From Clostridium sp. UBA699 (lineage in GTDB: Bacteria; Bacillota; Clostridia; Clostridiales; Clostridiaceae): a stretch of DNA of 64,000 nucleotides. Position 1 is the stretch's first letter, and every line of letters begins with the position of its first letter. The notes beneath the pieces were generated by a model. It saw only the letters and a list, made by a program, of their open reading frames with translations, had not been told where the DNA came from and ran no database searches. The stretch spans positions 62,001 to 126,000 of the forward strand of contig DBML01000016.1 in NCBI GenBank assembly GCA_002298915.1. The letters run 5' to 3'. A program made the translations under genes and the position numbers. Of this stretch, positions 15,786 to 24,086 are shown piece by piece.

Positions 15786-16661
15786 CTAATCTAAATTCGC
15801 TACAAGCCCGAAAAACTCCTTCATTGTGTCGTTGATGTACTTGTTCTTATGGTACGCTATGCTGAACTTACGCCTGAGGTCAAGCCCAGGAACTTTCAGA
15901 GCGCATAAGTCTCCGGCAGCCAGCTCCTTCTCAACAAGGCGCCTGGATATGACACCTATCCCTATCCCCCCTGCAGCCGCGCTCTTTATACCGTCGGAGC
16001 CGCTGCATTCCCAGCTGATGTTCCAGGCAGCGTTCCTGGAAACCATGGCGCTCTCAAAAAGCTCCCTGGTACCGCTTCCCTGCTCCCTCACGGCGAAATC
16101 GCATCTGAGCAGTTCCTCAAGCGCGACTCTTTGCTTGCCGTACAGCGGATGGCTCCTCCCGCATACAAGTGCAAGCTCGTCATCCATAAACTCTTCGGAG
16201 ATTATGCTCTGGCTGTGCACAACCCCTTCTACGAGGGCAAAGTCTACCTCGTTCCTCAAAATGAGGCTCTCTATGTCGGCAGTGTTCCTGATAACTGCAT
16301 GTATTTTAAGCTCTTTGTGCCCTGCATGAAAGCCTGATACCAGTCTCGGCAGAAGCTCTGCCCCTATGGTCAGGCTGGCCCCCACCTTGAGCATCCCCGA
16401 CTTTTCAGGATCCTTCATCGCAAGTTCCATCTCCCCATGAAGCGCGATTATGTGCCTTGCGTACCCGAGCAGCTGCTTTCCGCTTTCAGTTATATAGAGC
16501 TTTTTTGCAAGCCTGTCGAAGAGCTTCGTCCCGTAGTGGCCCTCAAGCTCCGCGATGGCCTGGCTAACCGTTGGCTGGCTTATGTAGAGGGCCTCTGACG
16601 CAGCGGTCATGCTTCCAAGGTCCGCCACTTTAACGAATATCTCAAGGTTCCTGATCGTCAT
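15786..16661 (-). CDS. LysR-family transcriptional regulator
   Basis: A 291-residue regulator. The N-terminal HTH (TIRNLEIFVKVADLGSMTAASEALYISQPTVSQAIAELEGHYGTKLFDR) is typical LysR, and the rest is a two-lobed effector domain (LKVGASLTIGAELLPRLVSGF; EQGSGTRELFE; GIGIGVISRRLVEKEL). Similar regulators next to YeiH-type transporters include CysB/CysR and YeiE relatives, so a sulfur signal is plausible but unproven. GGAGG lies eight bases before ATG 16659-16661; a TTG five codons upstream overlaps the ribosome site and is rejected. It is divergent from the exporter gene with a 106-base spacer that carries an operator-like repeat. Confidence 0.93.
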   Translation of the reverse strand: MTIRNLEIFVKVADLGSMTAASEALYISQPTVSQAIAELEGHYGTKLFDRLAKKLYITESGKQLLGYARHIIALHGEMELAMKDPEKSGMLKVGASLTIGAELLPRLVSGFHAGHKELKIHAVIRNTADIESLILRNEVDFALVEGVVHSQSIISEEFMDDELALVCGRSHPLYGKQRVALEELLRCDFAVREQGSGTRELFESAMVSRNAAWNISWECSGSDGIKSAAAGGIGIGVISRRLVEKELAAGDLCALKVPGLDLRRKFSIAYHKNKYINDTMKEFFGLVANLD

Positions 16662-16679
16662 ATTGTTCGCCTCCAATAT

Positions 16680-16695
16680 ATAGTCATATTACTAT
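16680..16695. promoter_or_regulatory. LysR-type operator candidate
   Basis: ATAGT, six bases, ACTAT: an inverted repeat with the T-N11-A form bound by LysR proteins. It lies 18 bases upstream of the LysR start and upstream of the promoter of the divergent exporter gene. Confidence 0.5.
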
Positions 16696-16717
16696 GCATT
16701 ATATAAAATAATAGTAT

Positions 16718-16746
16718 TTTACAATGCATGTGTCAACCTGTAATAT
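16718..16746 (+). promoter_or_regulatory. sigma-A promoter of the YeiH-type exporter gene
   Basis: TTTACA, a 17-base spacer and TAATAT end eight bases before the AGGAG ribosome site. Confidence 0.55.
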
Positions 16747-16767
16747 TGTAGACAGGAGATGATGAAA

Positions 16768-17772
16768 ATGAACAAAATCAAACAGATCGCACCCGGAATT
16801 ATCCTCTGCATAATTATTGCAGGTCCAGCATGGTTTCTCGGAAAAAGCTTCCCGCTTATCGGAGCTCCGGTCTTCGGAATCCTTATCGGGATGGCTCTGG
16901 CGAGAATGACGCCGAGGTTTCAGCAGGGCGTCAAGTTCACCTCAAAGAAGATACTCCAGTATTCAATAATACTGCTGGGGTTCGAAATGAACCTTTTCAA
17001 CGTGCTCAGGGTCGGAAGCCAGTCGCTGTTCGTCATGCTGTTCACTCTTTCAGCCGCCTTCCTTACAGCTTTCTTCGTGGGCAAGGCCCTCAAGCTTGAA
17101 GGCAAGATGACTACCCTCATCGGGGTTGGAACCTCAATATGCGGAGGTTCGGCGATAGCTGCGACGGCTCCCGTCATACAGGCTAGGGATGAGGACGTTG
17201 CTCACGCCATATCCACCATATTCCTTTTCAACATAATAGCTGTCTTCATATTCCCTGCCCTCGGCCACCTGCTGCAGATGAGCGACACCGGCTTCGGCAT
17301 GTGGGCTGGCACCGCGGTGAACGACACCTCGTCGGTGGTGGCCGCAGCCACAGCCTGGAGCACGGCCGCCGGCAACAACACGGCTCTTGCCTTTGCCACG
17401 ATCGTGAAGCTCACCAGGACACTCATGATAGTGCCCATAACACTGGTTTTGGCCGTATACACGGCGAGGAAAAGCAAGGCTGAGAGCAGCACTGCCACTT
17501 ACAGCTTCGCCAAGATATTCCCCTGGTTCGTTCTCTGGTTCGTGCTGGCTTCAGTTGTCAACACCTTTGCCGGGATCCCTTCACAGGTTTCTGGCGGCCT
17601 GGTCGAGCTGGGCAAGTTCATGATCACTATGGCAATGGCGGCCATAGGCCTTAACACCAACATCGTGAAGCTCGTCAAAAACGGTGTAAGGCCTATATTC
17701 CTCGGGCTTTGCTGCTGGTTCGCGGTGGCAGCCGTGTCGATTGCAGTTCAAACCTTCTTGCATATATGGTAG
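16768..17772 (+). CDS. YeiH/UPF0324 family putative sulfate exporter
   Basis: A polytopic membrane protein of 334 residues with about ten hydrophobic segments. It carries the family hallmarks LLGFEMNL, GVGTSICGGSAIAATAPVI, HAISTIFLFNIIAVFIFPALGH and WAGTAVNDTSSVVAA. The family is annotated as putative sulfate or sulfonate-derived anion exporters, with weak experimental support. Three in-frame ATG codons follow AGGAG; the third (MNKIKQIAPG) has the best spacing of nine bases. The divergent LysR gene is its likely regulator, a common pairing for this family. Confidence 0.9.
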   Translation: MNKIKQIAPGIILCIIIAGPAWFLGKSFPLIGAPVFGILIGMALARMTPRFQQGVKFTSKKILQYSIILLGFEMNLFNVLRVGSQSLFVMLFTLSAAFLTAFFVGKALKLEGKMTTLIGVGTSICGGSAIAATAPVIQARDEDVAHAISTIFLFNIIAVFIFPALGHLLQMSDTGFGMWAGTAVNDTSSVVAAATAWSTAAGNNTALAFATIVKLTRTLMIVPITLVLAVYTARKSKAESSTATYSFAKIFPWFVLWFVLASVVNTFAGIPSQVSGGLVELGKFMITMAMAAIGLNTNIVKLVKNGVRPIFLGLCCWFAVAAVSIAVQTFLHIW

Positions 17773-17777
17773 CTGAA

Positions 17778-17828
17778 GAGGCTGCTGCAGCTCTAATTAT
17801 TATTAGTTCTGCAGCAGCCTCTTTTTTT
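17778..17828 (+). terminator. intrinsic terminator after the YeiH-type gene
   Basis: A 13-base inverted repeat (GAGGCTGCTGCAG / CTGCAGCAGCCTC) with an 18-base loop and seven T's. It also separates the convergent porB end. Confidence 0.9.
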
Positions 17829-17832
17829 CATA

Positions 17833-18768
17833 CTATATTTCGCCGCACCTCTTGAGAAGGTCGTTCCATTTCTTGTCCACATCAGCCTGAATCTCCGCAA
17901 TCAGGTGCTCGTTGCCCTTCTTGAAAAGGTGCTTGAACCTCCCCTGCGGCTTAAGGAACTCCTCAATAGGCAGCTTGTTCTTAGGCTTGTAGCTCAGCTT
18001 CCACTCGCCGTCGATAACCTCGAACAGCGGCCAGTAGCATGTCTCCACCGCAAGCCTGCAGATCTCCATGAGGTCTTCGGACTCGTACCTCCATCCCCTT
18101 GGGCATGGTGCCAGCACGTTCATGAAGGCAGCTCCCTGTGTGTAGATAGCTTTCTCGGCCTTCTCGTGAAGGTCCTTGAAGTTGCCTGCGAAAGTAGTCT
18201 GCGCGACGTATGGCACGTTGTGCGCGGCAATTATCTGCGTCAGGTCCTTCCTGTTCTGCTTCTTTCCTTCGCTGAAGGAACCGACAGGTGTCGTAGTCGT
18301 GTCTGCGTACCTAGGCGTCGCCGACGACCTCTGTATGCCTGTGTTCATGTATGCTCCGTTGTCGTAGCATACGTAGACCATGTCGTGTCCTCTCTCCATT
18401 GCTCCGGACAGCGACTGGAAGCCTATGTCGTAAGTGCCTCCGTCTCCACCGAATGCTATGAACTTGTATGTCTCGTCAAGCCTGCCCTTCCTCTTCATAG
18501 CGTTGTATGCAGCCTCAACACCGCCGCAGGTTGCAGCAGCGTTCTCGAATGCGTTGTGTATGAAGGAATCCTTCCAAGCAGTGTAAGGGTAGAGGTTTGT
18601 GGAAACCTCGAGGCAGCTTGTTGCGCTTGTTATGACCGCATGGTCCTCTGGCTTAAGGGCCCTCAACACTCCCCTGACAGCAACAGGCGCTCCGCAGCCC
18701 GCGCACATCCTGTGCCCGCCGGTCAGCCTGTCCTCTTTGTTCATCTCTTCTTTGAAATTATATGCCAT
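17833..18768 (-). CDS. porB: 2-oxoacid:ferredoxin oxidoreductase, beta subunit (PorB type)
   Basis: A 311-residue thiamine-pyrophosphate subunit. CAGCG near residue 22 and later cysteines (SCLEVS, CGGVEAA) fit the ligands of the beta-subunit 4Fe-4S cluster. GGDGGTYDIGFQSLSGAMERGHDM, followed by YDNGAYMNTGIQ, is the TPP/Mg site. With the other subunits it oxidatively decarboxylates a 2-oxoacid to acyl-CoA, reducing ferredoxin. Pyruvate is the most likely substrate by resemblance, but branched-chain 2-oxoacids are not excluded. It is the last gene of the porCDAB operon, 13 bases after porA. Confidence 0.93.
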   Translation of the reverse strand: MAYNFKEEMNKEDRLTGGHRMCAGCGAPVAVRGVLRALKPEDHAVITSATSCLEVSTNLYPYTAWKDSFIHNAFENAAATCGGVEAAYNAMKRKGRLDETYKFIAFGGDGGTYDIGFQSLSGAMERGHDMVYVCYDNGAYMNTGIQRSSATPRYADTTTTPVGSFSEGKKQNRKDLTQIIAAHNVPYVAQTTFAGNFKDLHEKAEKAIYTQGAAFMNVLAPCPRGWRYESEDLMEICRLAVETCYWPLFEVIDGEWKLSYKPKNKLPIEEFLKPQGRFKHLFKKGNEHLIAEIQADVDKKWNDLLKRCGEI

Positions 18769-18781
18769 TTTACCGCACCCC

Positions 18782-19963
18782 CTATCCCCTGACGCCCAGG
18801 TATCTGTATGTTTCTGCTACTGTTCCGCTCTTGACAATCTCGTCAAGCGCACTGTATACGGTCTCGATGTCGTTTGTCCTGACATCCCTGCCGCCGAGGC
18901 CGTAGATGTAGTTGACCACGAGCGGTTTTTCAGCCGCATCGTAGAGTGCCGACCTCACCTCCGCAAACAGAGGGCCGCCTGCTGCCGAGAAGCCTTCACA
19001 CTTGTCCATCACGGCTATAGCTTTGACATGCTTCAGGGCCTCCGCTATCTGAGCCATCGGGAACGGCCTGAACATCCTTATCTTCAGGAGCCCCACCTTC
19101 CTGCCCTCGGCCCTCATTGAGTCAATAACAGCTTTAGCGGTCCCAGCGGTCGAGTTTATAAGCACTAGAGCGGTTTCAGCATCTTCGAGCCTGTATGCCT
19201 CGAAAAGGCCGTACTTCCTTCCGCTTATCTTCTCAAATTCATCCGCCACGTCCTGGGCGACCTTCATCGCGTTCTTCATGGCCTCTGCCTGGAGCCTCTT
19301 GTGCTCAATGTAGTAGGCAGCAGTGTCGTAAGGTCCTATTGATATGGGCCTCTTTGCGTTGAGCATGTAGTCCTCCGGAGTGTACTCACCCACGAAAGCC
19401 TTGACCTTGTCATCCTCGATCAGCTCTATGTTTTCTACCGCGTGGCTGGTTATGAAGCCGTCCTGGCATACCATCACAGGCAGCATTACGTCTGGATGCT
19501 CACCTATCCTTATGGCCTGGATGAAGTTGTCGTAGGCCTCCTGGTTGTTCTCACTGTATATCTGAACCCAGCCTGAATCCCTTGCTCCCATGGAATCGCT
19601 ATGGTCGTTGTTTATGTTTATAGGCCCTGTCAGGGTACGGTTTACGCAGGCCATCGTGATTGGCAGCCTTGCAGACGCTGCTACGTACAGCACCTCCCAC
19701 ATGAGCGCAAGCCCGCAGGAGGATGTCGCTGTCATGGTCCTTGCGCCCGCTGCCTGCGAGCCTATGCATGCCGACATGGCGCTGTGCTCGGATTCAACCG
19801 GCACGAACTCAGTCTGCACCTCGTTGTTCGCTACGAACTGCGAAAAGTACTGAGGTATCTCGGTTGACGGTGTTATCGGAAAAGCCGCCATAACATCCGG
19901 GTTTATCTGTTTCATAGCTATTGCTATAGCTTCGTTGCCTGATAATCTTTCTCTAATAGCCAT
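18782..19963 (-). CDS. porA: 2-oxoacid:ferredoxin oxidoreductase, alpha subunit (PorA type)
   Basis: A 393-residue subunit that contains the pyrimidine-binding domain for thiamine pyrophosphate. Visible are GNEAIAIAMKQINPDVMAAFPITPSTEI, the conserved Glu in FVPVESEHSAMSACIGSQAAGAR, TATSSCGLALMWEVLYVAA, and the C-terminal transketolase-like part (VGLLKIRMFRPFP, AIAVMDKCEGF). The length matches the alpha subunit of four-subunit enzymes rather than the fused single-chain PFOR common in clostridia. It lies 13 bases after porD. Confidence 0.94.
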   Translation of the reverse strand: MAIRERLSGNEAIAIAMKQINPDVMAAFPITPSTEIPQYFSQFVANNEVQTEFVPVESEHSAMSACIGSQAAGARTMTATSSCGLALMWEVLYVAASARLPITMACVNRTLTGPININNDHSDSMGARDSGWVQIYSENNQEAYDNFIQAIRIGEHPDVMLPVMVCQDGFITSHAVENIELIEDDKVKAFVGEYTPEDYMLNAKRPISIGPYDTAAYYIEHKRLQAEAMKNAMKVAQDVADEFEKISGRKYGLFEAYRLEDAETALVLINSTAGTAKAVIDSMRAEGRKVGLLKIRMFRPFPMAQIAEALKHVKAIAVMDKCEGFSAAGGPLFAEVRSALYDAAEKPLVVNYIYGLGGRDVRTNDIETVYSALDEIVKSGTVAETYRYLGVRG

Positions 19964-19976
19964 CGTTCACACTCCC

Positions 19977-20285
19977 TTATTTTTCTTCCTTGATAAAATC
20001 AATGGCATCAAACGGACAAACCTTCGCGCAGATGCCGCAGCCCTTGCAGTGCTTGTAGTCGAACTCGCCGCGCTTGCCGTCCTTAACAGGTATGGAGCAG
20101 TCCGGGCATACAGGCGCGCAGAGAAGGCACTGCTTGCACTTTTCAGCCTTGAACACGGGGATCATGGTCCTCCAGTCGCCTGTGTTGAAGCTCTCGGCAC
20201 TTCCGGCGACAGTTATGACTCCGCCTGGAGTGATGTCCTGCCACGCTATTTTCTCGTCTATAGTTATCCCTTTCCTTGTTATCAT
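19977..20285 (-). CDS. porD: 2-oxoacid:ferredoxin oxidoreductase, delta (ferredoxin) subunit
   Basis: A 102-residue electron-transfer subunit with two 4Fe-4S motifs: CKQCLLCAPVCP (first site, with an extra Cys in PDCSIP) and CKGCGICAKVCP. It passes electrons from the TPP/cluster core to free ferredoxin. The ATG overlaps the porC stop as ATGA, showing translational coupling. Confidence 0.95.
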   Translation of the reverse strand: MITRKGITIDEKIAWQDITPGGVITVAGSAESFNTGDWRTMIPVFKAEKCKQCLLCAPVCPDCSIPVKDGKRGEFDYKHCKGCGICAKVCPFDAIDFIKEEK

Positions 20286-20860
20286 AACCCCTGCACCTCC
20301 TCCATTGATCTTTTCAGAGCCTTCATGTTGTCCTTGACAACCTCTGGTTTCGTTGCGAATTTGTGCTTGAAGGAAGCTTCCATGTCCCTAATGAAGGCAT
20401 CCTCGTCCATAAGGCCGCTAACCTTTACCACTGCTCCCAGCATCGGGGTGTTGGGGAAGTTCTTTCCCAGCGTCTCCATGGAAATCTTTCCCGCGTCTAT
20501 GGTGCATACCTTGCCACTGTAACCTCTCAGGTGCTTTCTGATCTCGTCCGGAGTCTTAGCGGAGTTGACGATTATCGCTCCCTCCTCTTTTAGCCCGGCT
20601 GTAACGTCTATGGACTCGAGGAGAGTCTCGTCAACAACCACAACATAGTCAGGCTCGTAGATGTTCGAATGCACCGTTATCTTTTCGGTGCTTATCCTGT
20701 TGTAGGCCGTTATCGGCGCGCCCATCCTTTCAGGGCCGTACTCAGGAAAGCCCTGAACGTAGCTTCCTGTGTTGAAGGCTGCGTCAGCAAGAAGAAGCGA
20801 TGCTGTCTTGGCACCCTGGCCGCCGCGGCCGTGCCAGCGTATCTCGGTTAATTTTGACAT
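20282..20860 (-). CDS. porC: 2-oxoacid:ferredoxin oxidoreductase, gamma subunit
   Basis: A 192-residue gamma subunit. WHGRGGQGAKTASLLLADAA near the N-terminus and GFPEYGPERMGAPITAYNRIS are the defining motifs, and LGAVVKVSGL lies near the C-terminus. It is the first gene of the operon, ordered gamma, delta, alpha, beta as in archaeal porGDAB. TAGGAGG precedes the ATG. A sigma-54 type promoter lies 39 bases upstream. Confidence 0.94.
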   Translation of the reverse strand: MSKLTEIRWHGRGGQGAKTASLLLADAAFNTGSYVQGFPEYGPERMGAPITAYNRISTEKITVHSNIYEPDYVVVVDETLLESIDVTAGLKEEGAIIVNSAKTPDEIRKHLRGYSGKVCTIDAGKISMETLGKNFPNTPMLGAVVKVSGLMDEDAFIRDMEASFKHKFATKPEVVKDNMKALKRSMEEVQGL

Positions 20861-20898
20861 CTTGATTCCTCCTAAATAGTTTTTATGCGATTATGTAC

Positions 20899-20914
20899 AG
20901 CAAATACCATGCCA
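20899..20914 (-). promoter_or_regulatory. sigma-54 (-24/-12) promoter of porCDAB
   Basis: On the minus strand TGGCATGGTATTTGCT matches the sigma-54 consensus TGGCACGN4TTGCW at nearly every fixed base, with the GG and GC pairs exactly ten bases apart. Transcription would start near 20888, 28 bases before porC. The divergent gene encodes an AAA+ protein of the sigma-54 activator class, which supports the call. Confidence 0.85.
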
Positions 20915-20967
20915 CAGGATTGATTTGTGATTTTTCAGGCTTTTCCGGCAGCAGTGTATACAGTTTT

Positions 20968-20998
20968 GTTAGAAATTGTGTTAGAATTATTGTTAGAA
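20968..20998. repeat. three phased GTTAGAA repeats, candidate activator-binding sites
   Basis: GTTAGAA occurs at 20968-20974, 20980-20986 and 20992-20998, with an exact 12-base period. They lie 54-84 bases upstream of the -24 element of the sigma-54 promoter and just upstream of the activator gene, where an upstream activator sequence would be expected. Confidence 0.65.
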
Positions 20999-21023
20999 TG
21001 AACAATTTGTGAGAGGTGAGAAT

Positions 21024-22418
21024 ATGGACTTGTGGGATCTGATGAAGAGCGGGACTCTCAGCGAGATACTCGACAATTCTAACGACGGCTTGAACGTCGT
21101 TGACCGGGAGGGCAGGATAGTTTTCGCGAACAGGATGTCTACCGATTACGCAGGAAAACCCCTGGAGGATATGATAGGAAGGGCTATCTCCGACTTCTAC
21201 CCGAAGGCGGTTCTGCTTTCTGTGCTTGAGGACGGAAAGCCTATCCACGACAAGAAAATCCACTATATAGGAAACAAGAAATATGTGGTTAACTCCTACC
21301 CCATCTTCATCGACGGAAAGCTTGAAGGCGCCTATTCCATATTCAAGGATGTCAACGACGTCGATTCCCTCAACAAGAAGATTAAAGCCCTGGAGCTGCA
21401 GCTGGCGCTTAGCTCCGTTGAGGCTGACCCCATGTCCATTATCGGAAAAGAGGGCTCGCTGGAGAAGGTGCTGGTTTCCGCCAAAAGGACCGTTGCCTCC
21501 CTGGCCGGCCCAAGGCATTCGATTATCATAGGTGAGTCCGGCACGGGCAAGACGATGCTGGCAAAGATGATCCATAACTATGCTGTGAACGTCGGGGCCC
21601 TTGACAGGAACGCCCCCTTCGTGGAGATAAACTGCGCGCAGTACACGAACTCTGACATTGCCGCCGTTGAGATATTCGGCTCCGAGCAGGGAGCCTACAC
21701 GGGTTCAAAGCAGAAGAAGGGTCTACTTGAGCAGGCAAGCGGCGGAATACTTTTCCTTGACGAAGCCCACGCCCTTGAGAACTACCAGAACCTGCTCCTG
21801 AAGGCGGTGGAGTCCGGGAAGGTCAGGAGGATCGGAGGCGTTAAGGAGATAAGCGTCGACGTAATAATCATAGCTGCATCCACGAAGAACCTTAAGGACG
21901 AGCTTCTGCCTGAGCTCTACCAGAGGCTTGCACAGTACGAGCTCGTGCTGCCTTCCCTTGCGGACAGGAGCTTGGATGAAAAAGCCGACCTCCTGGACCA
22001 CTTCATCAGGAAGTACGAGGACGCCGTGAAGCATCACCACAAGATAAACTACAGGGTGGTCCTTACGGACGCATGCAGAGAAGCGCTGCTCAAAGCGGAT
22101 TACCCTAGAAACATAAGGCAGATGCGCGATGTCATCAACCTAAGCATAGACGCAGCCTCTCCGCTTATATCCGAAATCCAGGAGGTTGAGGACATAGTGA
22201 CTCTGGTGAAGCTGGAGCACCTCCCCTTCGAGCTGGCCGGTTCCAAATCCGAGAAATCCGTGACCGTACCGACTAAAAGGGTGGAGAGCATGATAGCAGA
22301 GCTGAGCTCCAAAGGCCTCGGACCGAGGAAGATATCAAACAGGCTTAAGGAATGCGGCTACGACATGGAATACTACAAGGTGGCCTACCATCTCAAGAAA
22401 ATGAGGAAGGCGGATTAG
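21024..22418 (+). CDS. PAS-AAA+ sigma-54-type transcriptional activator
   Basis: A 464-residue protein. A PAS domain (about 10-115: ILDNSNDGLNVVDREGRIVFAN; GRAISDFYP) is followed by an AAA+ domain with Walker A GESGTGKT, the sigma-54 contact loop GAYTGS in place of GAFTGA, Walker B GGILFLDEAHAL in place of the usual LFLDEIGE, and LPELYQRLAQYELVLPSL. The C-terminal DNA-binding part (RVESMIAELSSKGLGPRKIS, NRLKECGYDMEYYKVAYHL) does not look like the usual Fis-type helix pair. ATG 21024 follows GAGAGGTGAG; a GTG five codons earlier sits in that site. Divergence from porCDAB with its sigma-54 promoter makes it the probable activator, sensing a small molecule or redox state through PAS. Confidence 0.88.
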   Translation: MDLWDLMKSGTLSEILDNSNDGLNVVDREGRIVFANRMSTDYAGKPLEDMIGRAISDFYPKAVLLSVLEDGKPIHDKKIHYIGNKKYVVNSYPIFIDGKLEGAYSIFKDVNDVDSLNKKIKALELQLALSSVEADPMSIIGKEGSLEKVLVSAKRTVASLAGPRHSIIIGESGTGKTMLAKMIHNYAVNVGALDRNAPFVEINCAQYTNSDIAAVEIFGSEQGAYTGSKQKKGLLEQASGGILFLDEAHALENYQNLLLKAVESGKVRRIGGVKEISVDVIIIAASTKNLKDELLPELYQRLAQYELVLPSLADRSLDEKADLLDHFIRKYEDAVKHHHKINYRVVLTDACREALLKADYPRNIRQMRDVINLSIDAASPLISEIQEVEDIVTLVKLEHLPFELAGSKSEKSVTVPTKRVESMIAELSSKGLGPRKISNRLKECGYDMEYYKVAYHLKKMRKAD

Positions 22419-22496
22419 ACACATGAAGCTTCGAACCAGCACTGGTATGAGGATATCAATAAGCTTCTTGGCAGTCATAATTTAAGGATAGCTTGA

Positions 22497-22530
22497 AAAA
22501 GGGTATGCGCATTTTCTCGCATACCCTTTT
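22497..22530 (+). terminator. intrinsic terminator after the activator gene
   Basis: A 13-base inverted repeat (AAAAGGGTATGCG / CGCATACCCTTTT) with a short loop, about 80 bases past the stop. Confidence 0.85.
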
Positions 22531-22544
22531 GCTCTCATAAGAAG

Positions 22545-22566
22545 AGGGAACCCAAGCGGGTTCCCT
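22545..22566 (-). terminator. hairpin after the 22.6 kb hypothetical gene
   Basis: AGGGAACCC / GGGTTCCCT with a 4-base loop, followed on the minus strand by TCTTCTT. It serves the convergent hypothetical gene. Confidence 0.65.
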
Positions 22567-22582
22567 TAAGTTTTATATCCGA

Positions 22583-23068
22583 TTATTGCGCCAACGTTTG
22601 AAGTTCGAGGACAAAATCCACGAAGGTTGGTTTTGAAAAGTCCTTGACGTCGCTGATCGTCAGTTCGACCCTTCCTTCCGGATCCTGGCCCGTTCTTGGG
22701 TGTTCCATCCTGTGCTTCACCAGCAGTTCCTGCAGAGCCGCTTCTTCTGTGCTGCCGCTTTCGATGTTCAGCACAAAAGTAAAGCCGATATCGCCGAACG
22801 GATATGTGTAGCATTTGCTTGCTAGCTTCTGGAGTTCGGCCACATCGTCCTGCTCGTAGCTCCTGTTCGAGCTGCTTATGACGATCGAAGAGCTGTCGTC
22901 CTTCCCTTTGAATTCAACCTCCCCTATAATCACTTCAAGATCATAAACGGGCACGTCTGACGCCGCTTCCGGAACAGCTTTGATGCCGTCCTCCGGGAGA
23001 TATTTGTACAATTTCTTGAGGGAGTTCCCGTACAATGTTAACGTTCTAATTGCTGAATTGTTGTCCAA
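22583..23068 (-). CDS. hypothetical cytosolic protein
   Basis: I do not recognise this acidic protein of about 161 residues. It has no signal peptide or membrane segment. Features are VYDLEVIIGEVEFKGKDD, a serine run with SSSIVISSSNRSYEQDD, FGDIGFTFVLNIES and KDFSKPTFVDFVLELQTL. I place the start at TTG 23066-23068 because GGAAGGGG lies eight bases before it. An open frame continues to a GTG at 23134 without a ribosome site. It lies alone between nadC and the activator, with hairpins on both sides. Confidence 0.5.
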   Translation of the reverse strand: MDNNSAIRTLTLYGNSLKKLYKYLPEDGIKAVPEAASDVPVYDLEVIIGEVEFKGKDDSSSIVISSSNRSYEQDDVAELQKLASKCYTYPFGDIGFTFVLNIESGSTEEAALQELLVKHRMEHPRTGQDPEGRVELTISDVKDFSKPTFVDFVLELQTLAQ

Positions 23069-23163
23069 ATTCAAGTCCCCTTCCTCTGTTTTGTTGGAAT
23101 ATTGCAAACACTTCTTTTTCAAGTATACCACCACTTGCTAAGTTTTTGAATATTAAGCGTGCG

Positions 23164-23197
23164 AAAAGCGCTATGTTTGTTGATACATAGCGCTTTT
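23164..23197 (-). terminator. intrinsic terminator of the nadABC operon
   Basis: A 13-base perfect inverted repeat (AAAAGCGCTATGT / ACATAGCGCTTTT) with an 8-base loop, 20 bases past the nadC stop, ending in TTTT on the minus strand. Confidence 0.9.
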
Positions 23198-23216
23198 ATA
23201 CAATAATACTATATTT

Positions 23217-24086
23217 CTAAAGCTTCTGGTACTGCCTTGCCGCTGCCGGCAGGAGCACCAGGTTCTTAAGGCTTATGTCCATTGCCTTCACGGAATGTGT
23301 AAGTGAACCTGAGGAGATGTAGTCTACCCCGCTCTCAGCTATCGCCTTTATGGTCTCCAGCGTCACGTTCCCCGAAGCTTCGGTGATCGCCCTTCCACCA
23401 ATGATCCCAACAGCCTTTTTCATCGTCTCCACGTCCATGTTGTCGAGCATAATGATGTCAGCCCCCGCTTCAAGTGCCTGCATGACCATGTCTATGCTCT
23501 CCGTCTCGACCTCGATCTTCCTCACAAAGGAGCAGTTCCTCCTTGCAGCGGCCACAGCAGGGATTATCCCGCCAGCAGCGCTGATGTGGTTGTCCTTCAG
23601 CATCACCCCGTCCGACAGGTTGAATCGATGGTTGCATCCGCCTCCCACAGTCACGGCGTACTTGTCGAGTATGCGCAGGCCTGGCATGGTCTTCCTCGTA
23701 TCTAGAAGCTTGGCGCCTGTGCCTTCGATAGCGTCGCAGTAAGCTCTGGTAACCGTTGCTATCCCGCTCATCCTCTGGAGGATGTTGAGCGCCGTCCTCT
23801 CCCCTTTGAGTATGTTCCTGGTGCTGCCGCTGAGCTTTGCTATTATCACCTTAGGCTCAACTCTGTCGCCGTCGGATTTGAAAAGCTCCACTTCGACTCC
23901 GCCCAGAAGGTCGAAAACCCTCTTGAAAACATCAAGGCCAGCCAGGACTCCTGTGTCCTTTGAAAGCAGCTCGGCCCTGCAGATGGAATCCTCGCCTATG
24001 ACGGAGTTGGTGCTGATGTCCTCGCTTGGGATGTCCTCGTTCAGTGCGTTCCTGATTATCTCATCAATCACTAAATAATTCATCAT
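23217..24086 (-). CDS. nadC: nicotinate-nucleotide pyrophosphorylase (carboxylating)
   Basis: About 289 residues. It converts quinolinate and PRPP to nicotinate mononucleotide. Family motifs are EDIPSEDISTNSV, LKGERTALNILQRMSGIAT, LLDTRKTMPGLRILDKYAV, GGGCNHRFNLSDGVMLKDNH, KIEVETES and IMLDNM. I chose the first of two adjacent ATG codons (MMNYLVIDEI); a GTG four codons upstream lies too near GGGGAG. It overlaps the nadB end by 23 bases and is the last gene of nadABC. Confidence 0.96.
   Translation of the reverse strand: MMNYLVIDEIIRNALNEDIPSEDISTNSVIGEDSICRAELLSKDTGVLAGLDVFKRVFDLLGGVEVELFKSDGDRVEPKVIIAKLSGSTRNILKGERTALNILQRMSGIATVTRAYCDAIEGTGAKLLDTRKTMPGLRILDKYAVTVGGGCNHRFNLSDGVMLKDNHISAAGGIIPAVAAARRNCSFVRKIEVETESIDMVMQALEAGADIIMLDNMDVETMKKAVGIIGGRAITEASGNVTLETIKAIAESGVDYISSGSLTHSVKAMDISLKNLVLLPAAARQYQKL

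Noticed and set aside
17905..18792. A 295-codon open frame antisense to porB
   Set aside because: porB has full family motifs on the other strand; this frame lacks any domain pattern or ribosome site.
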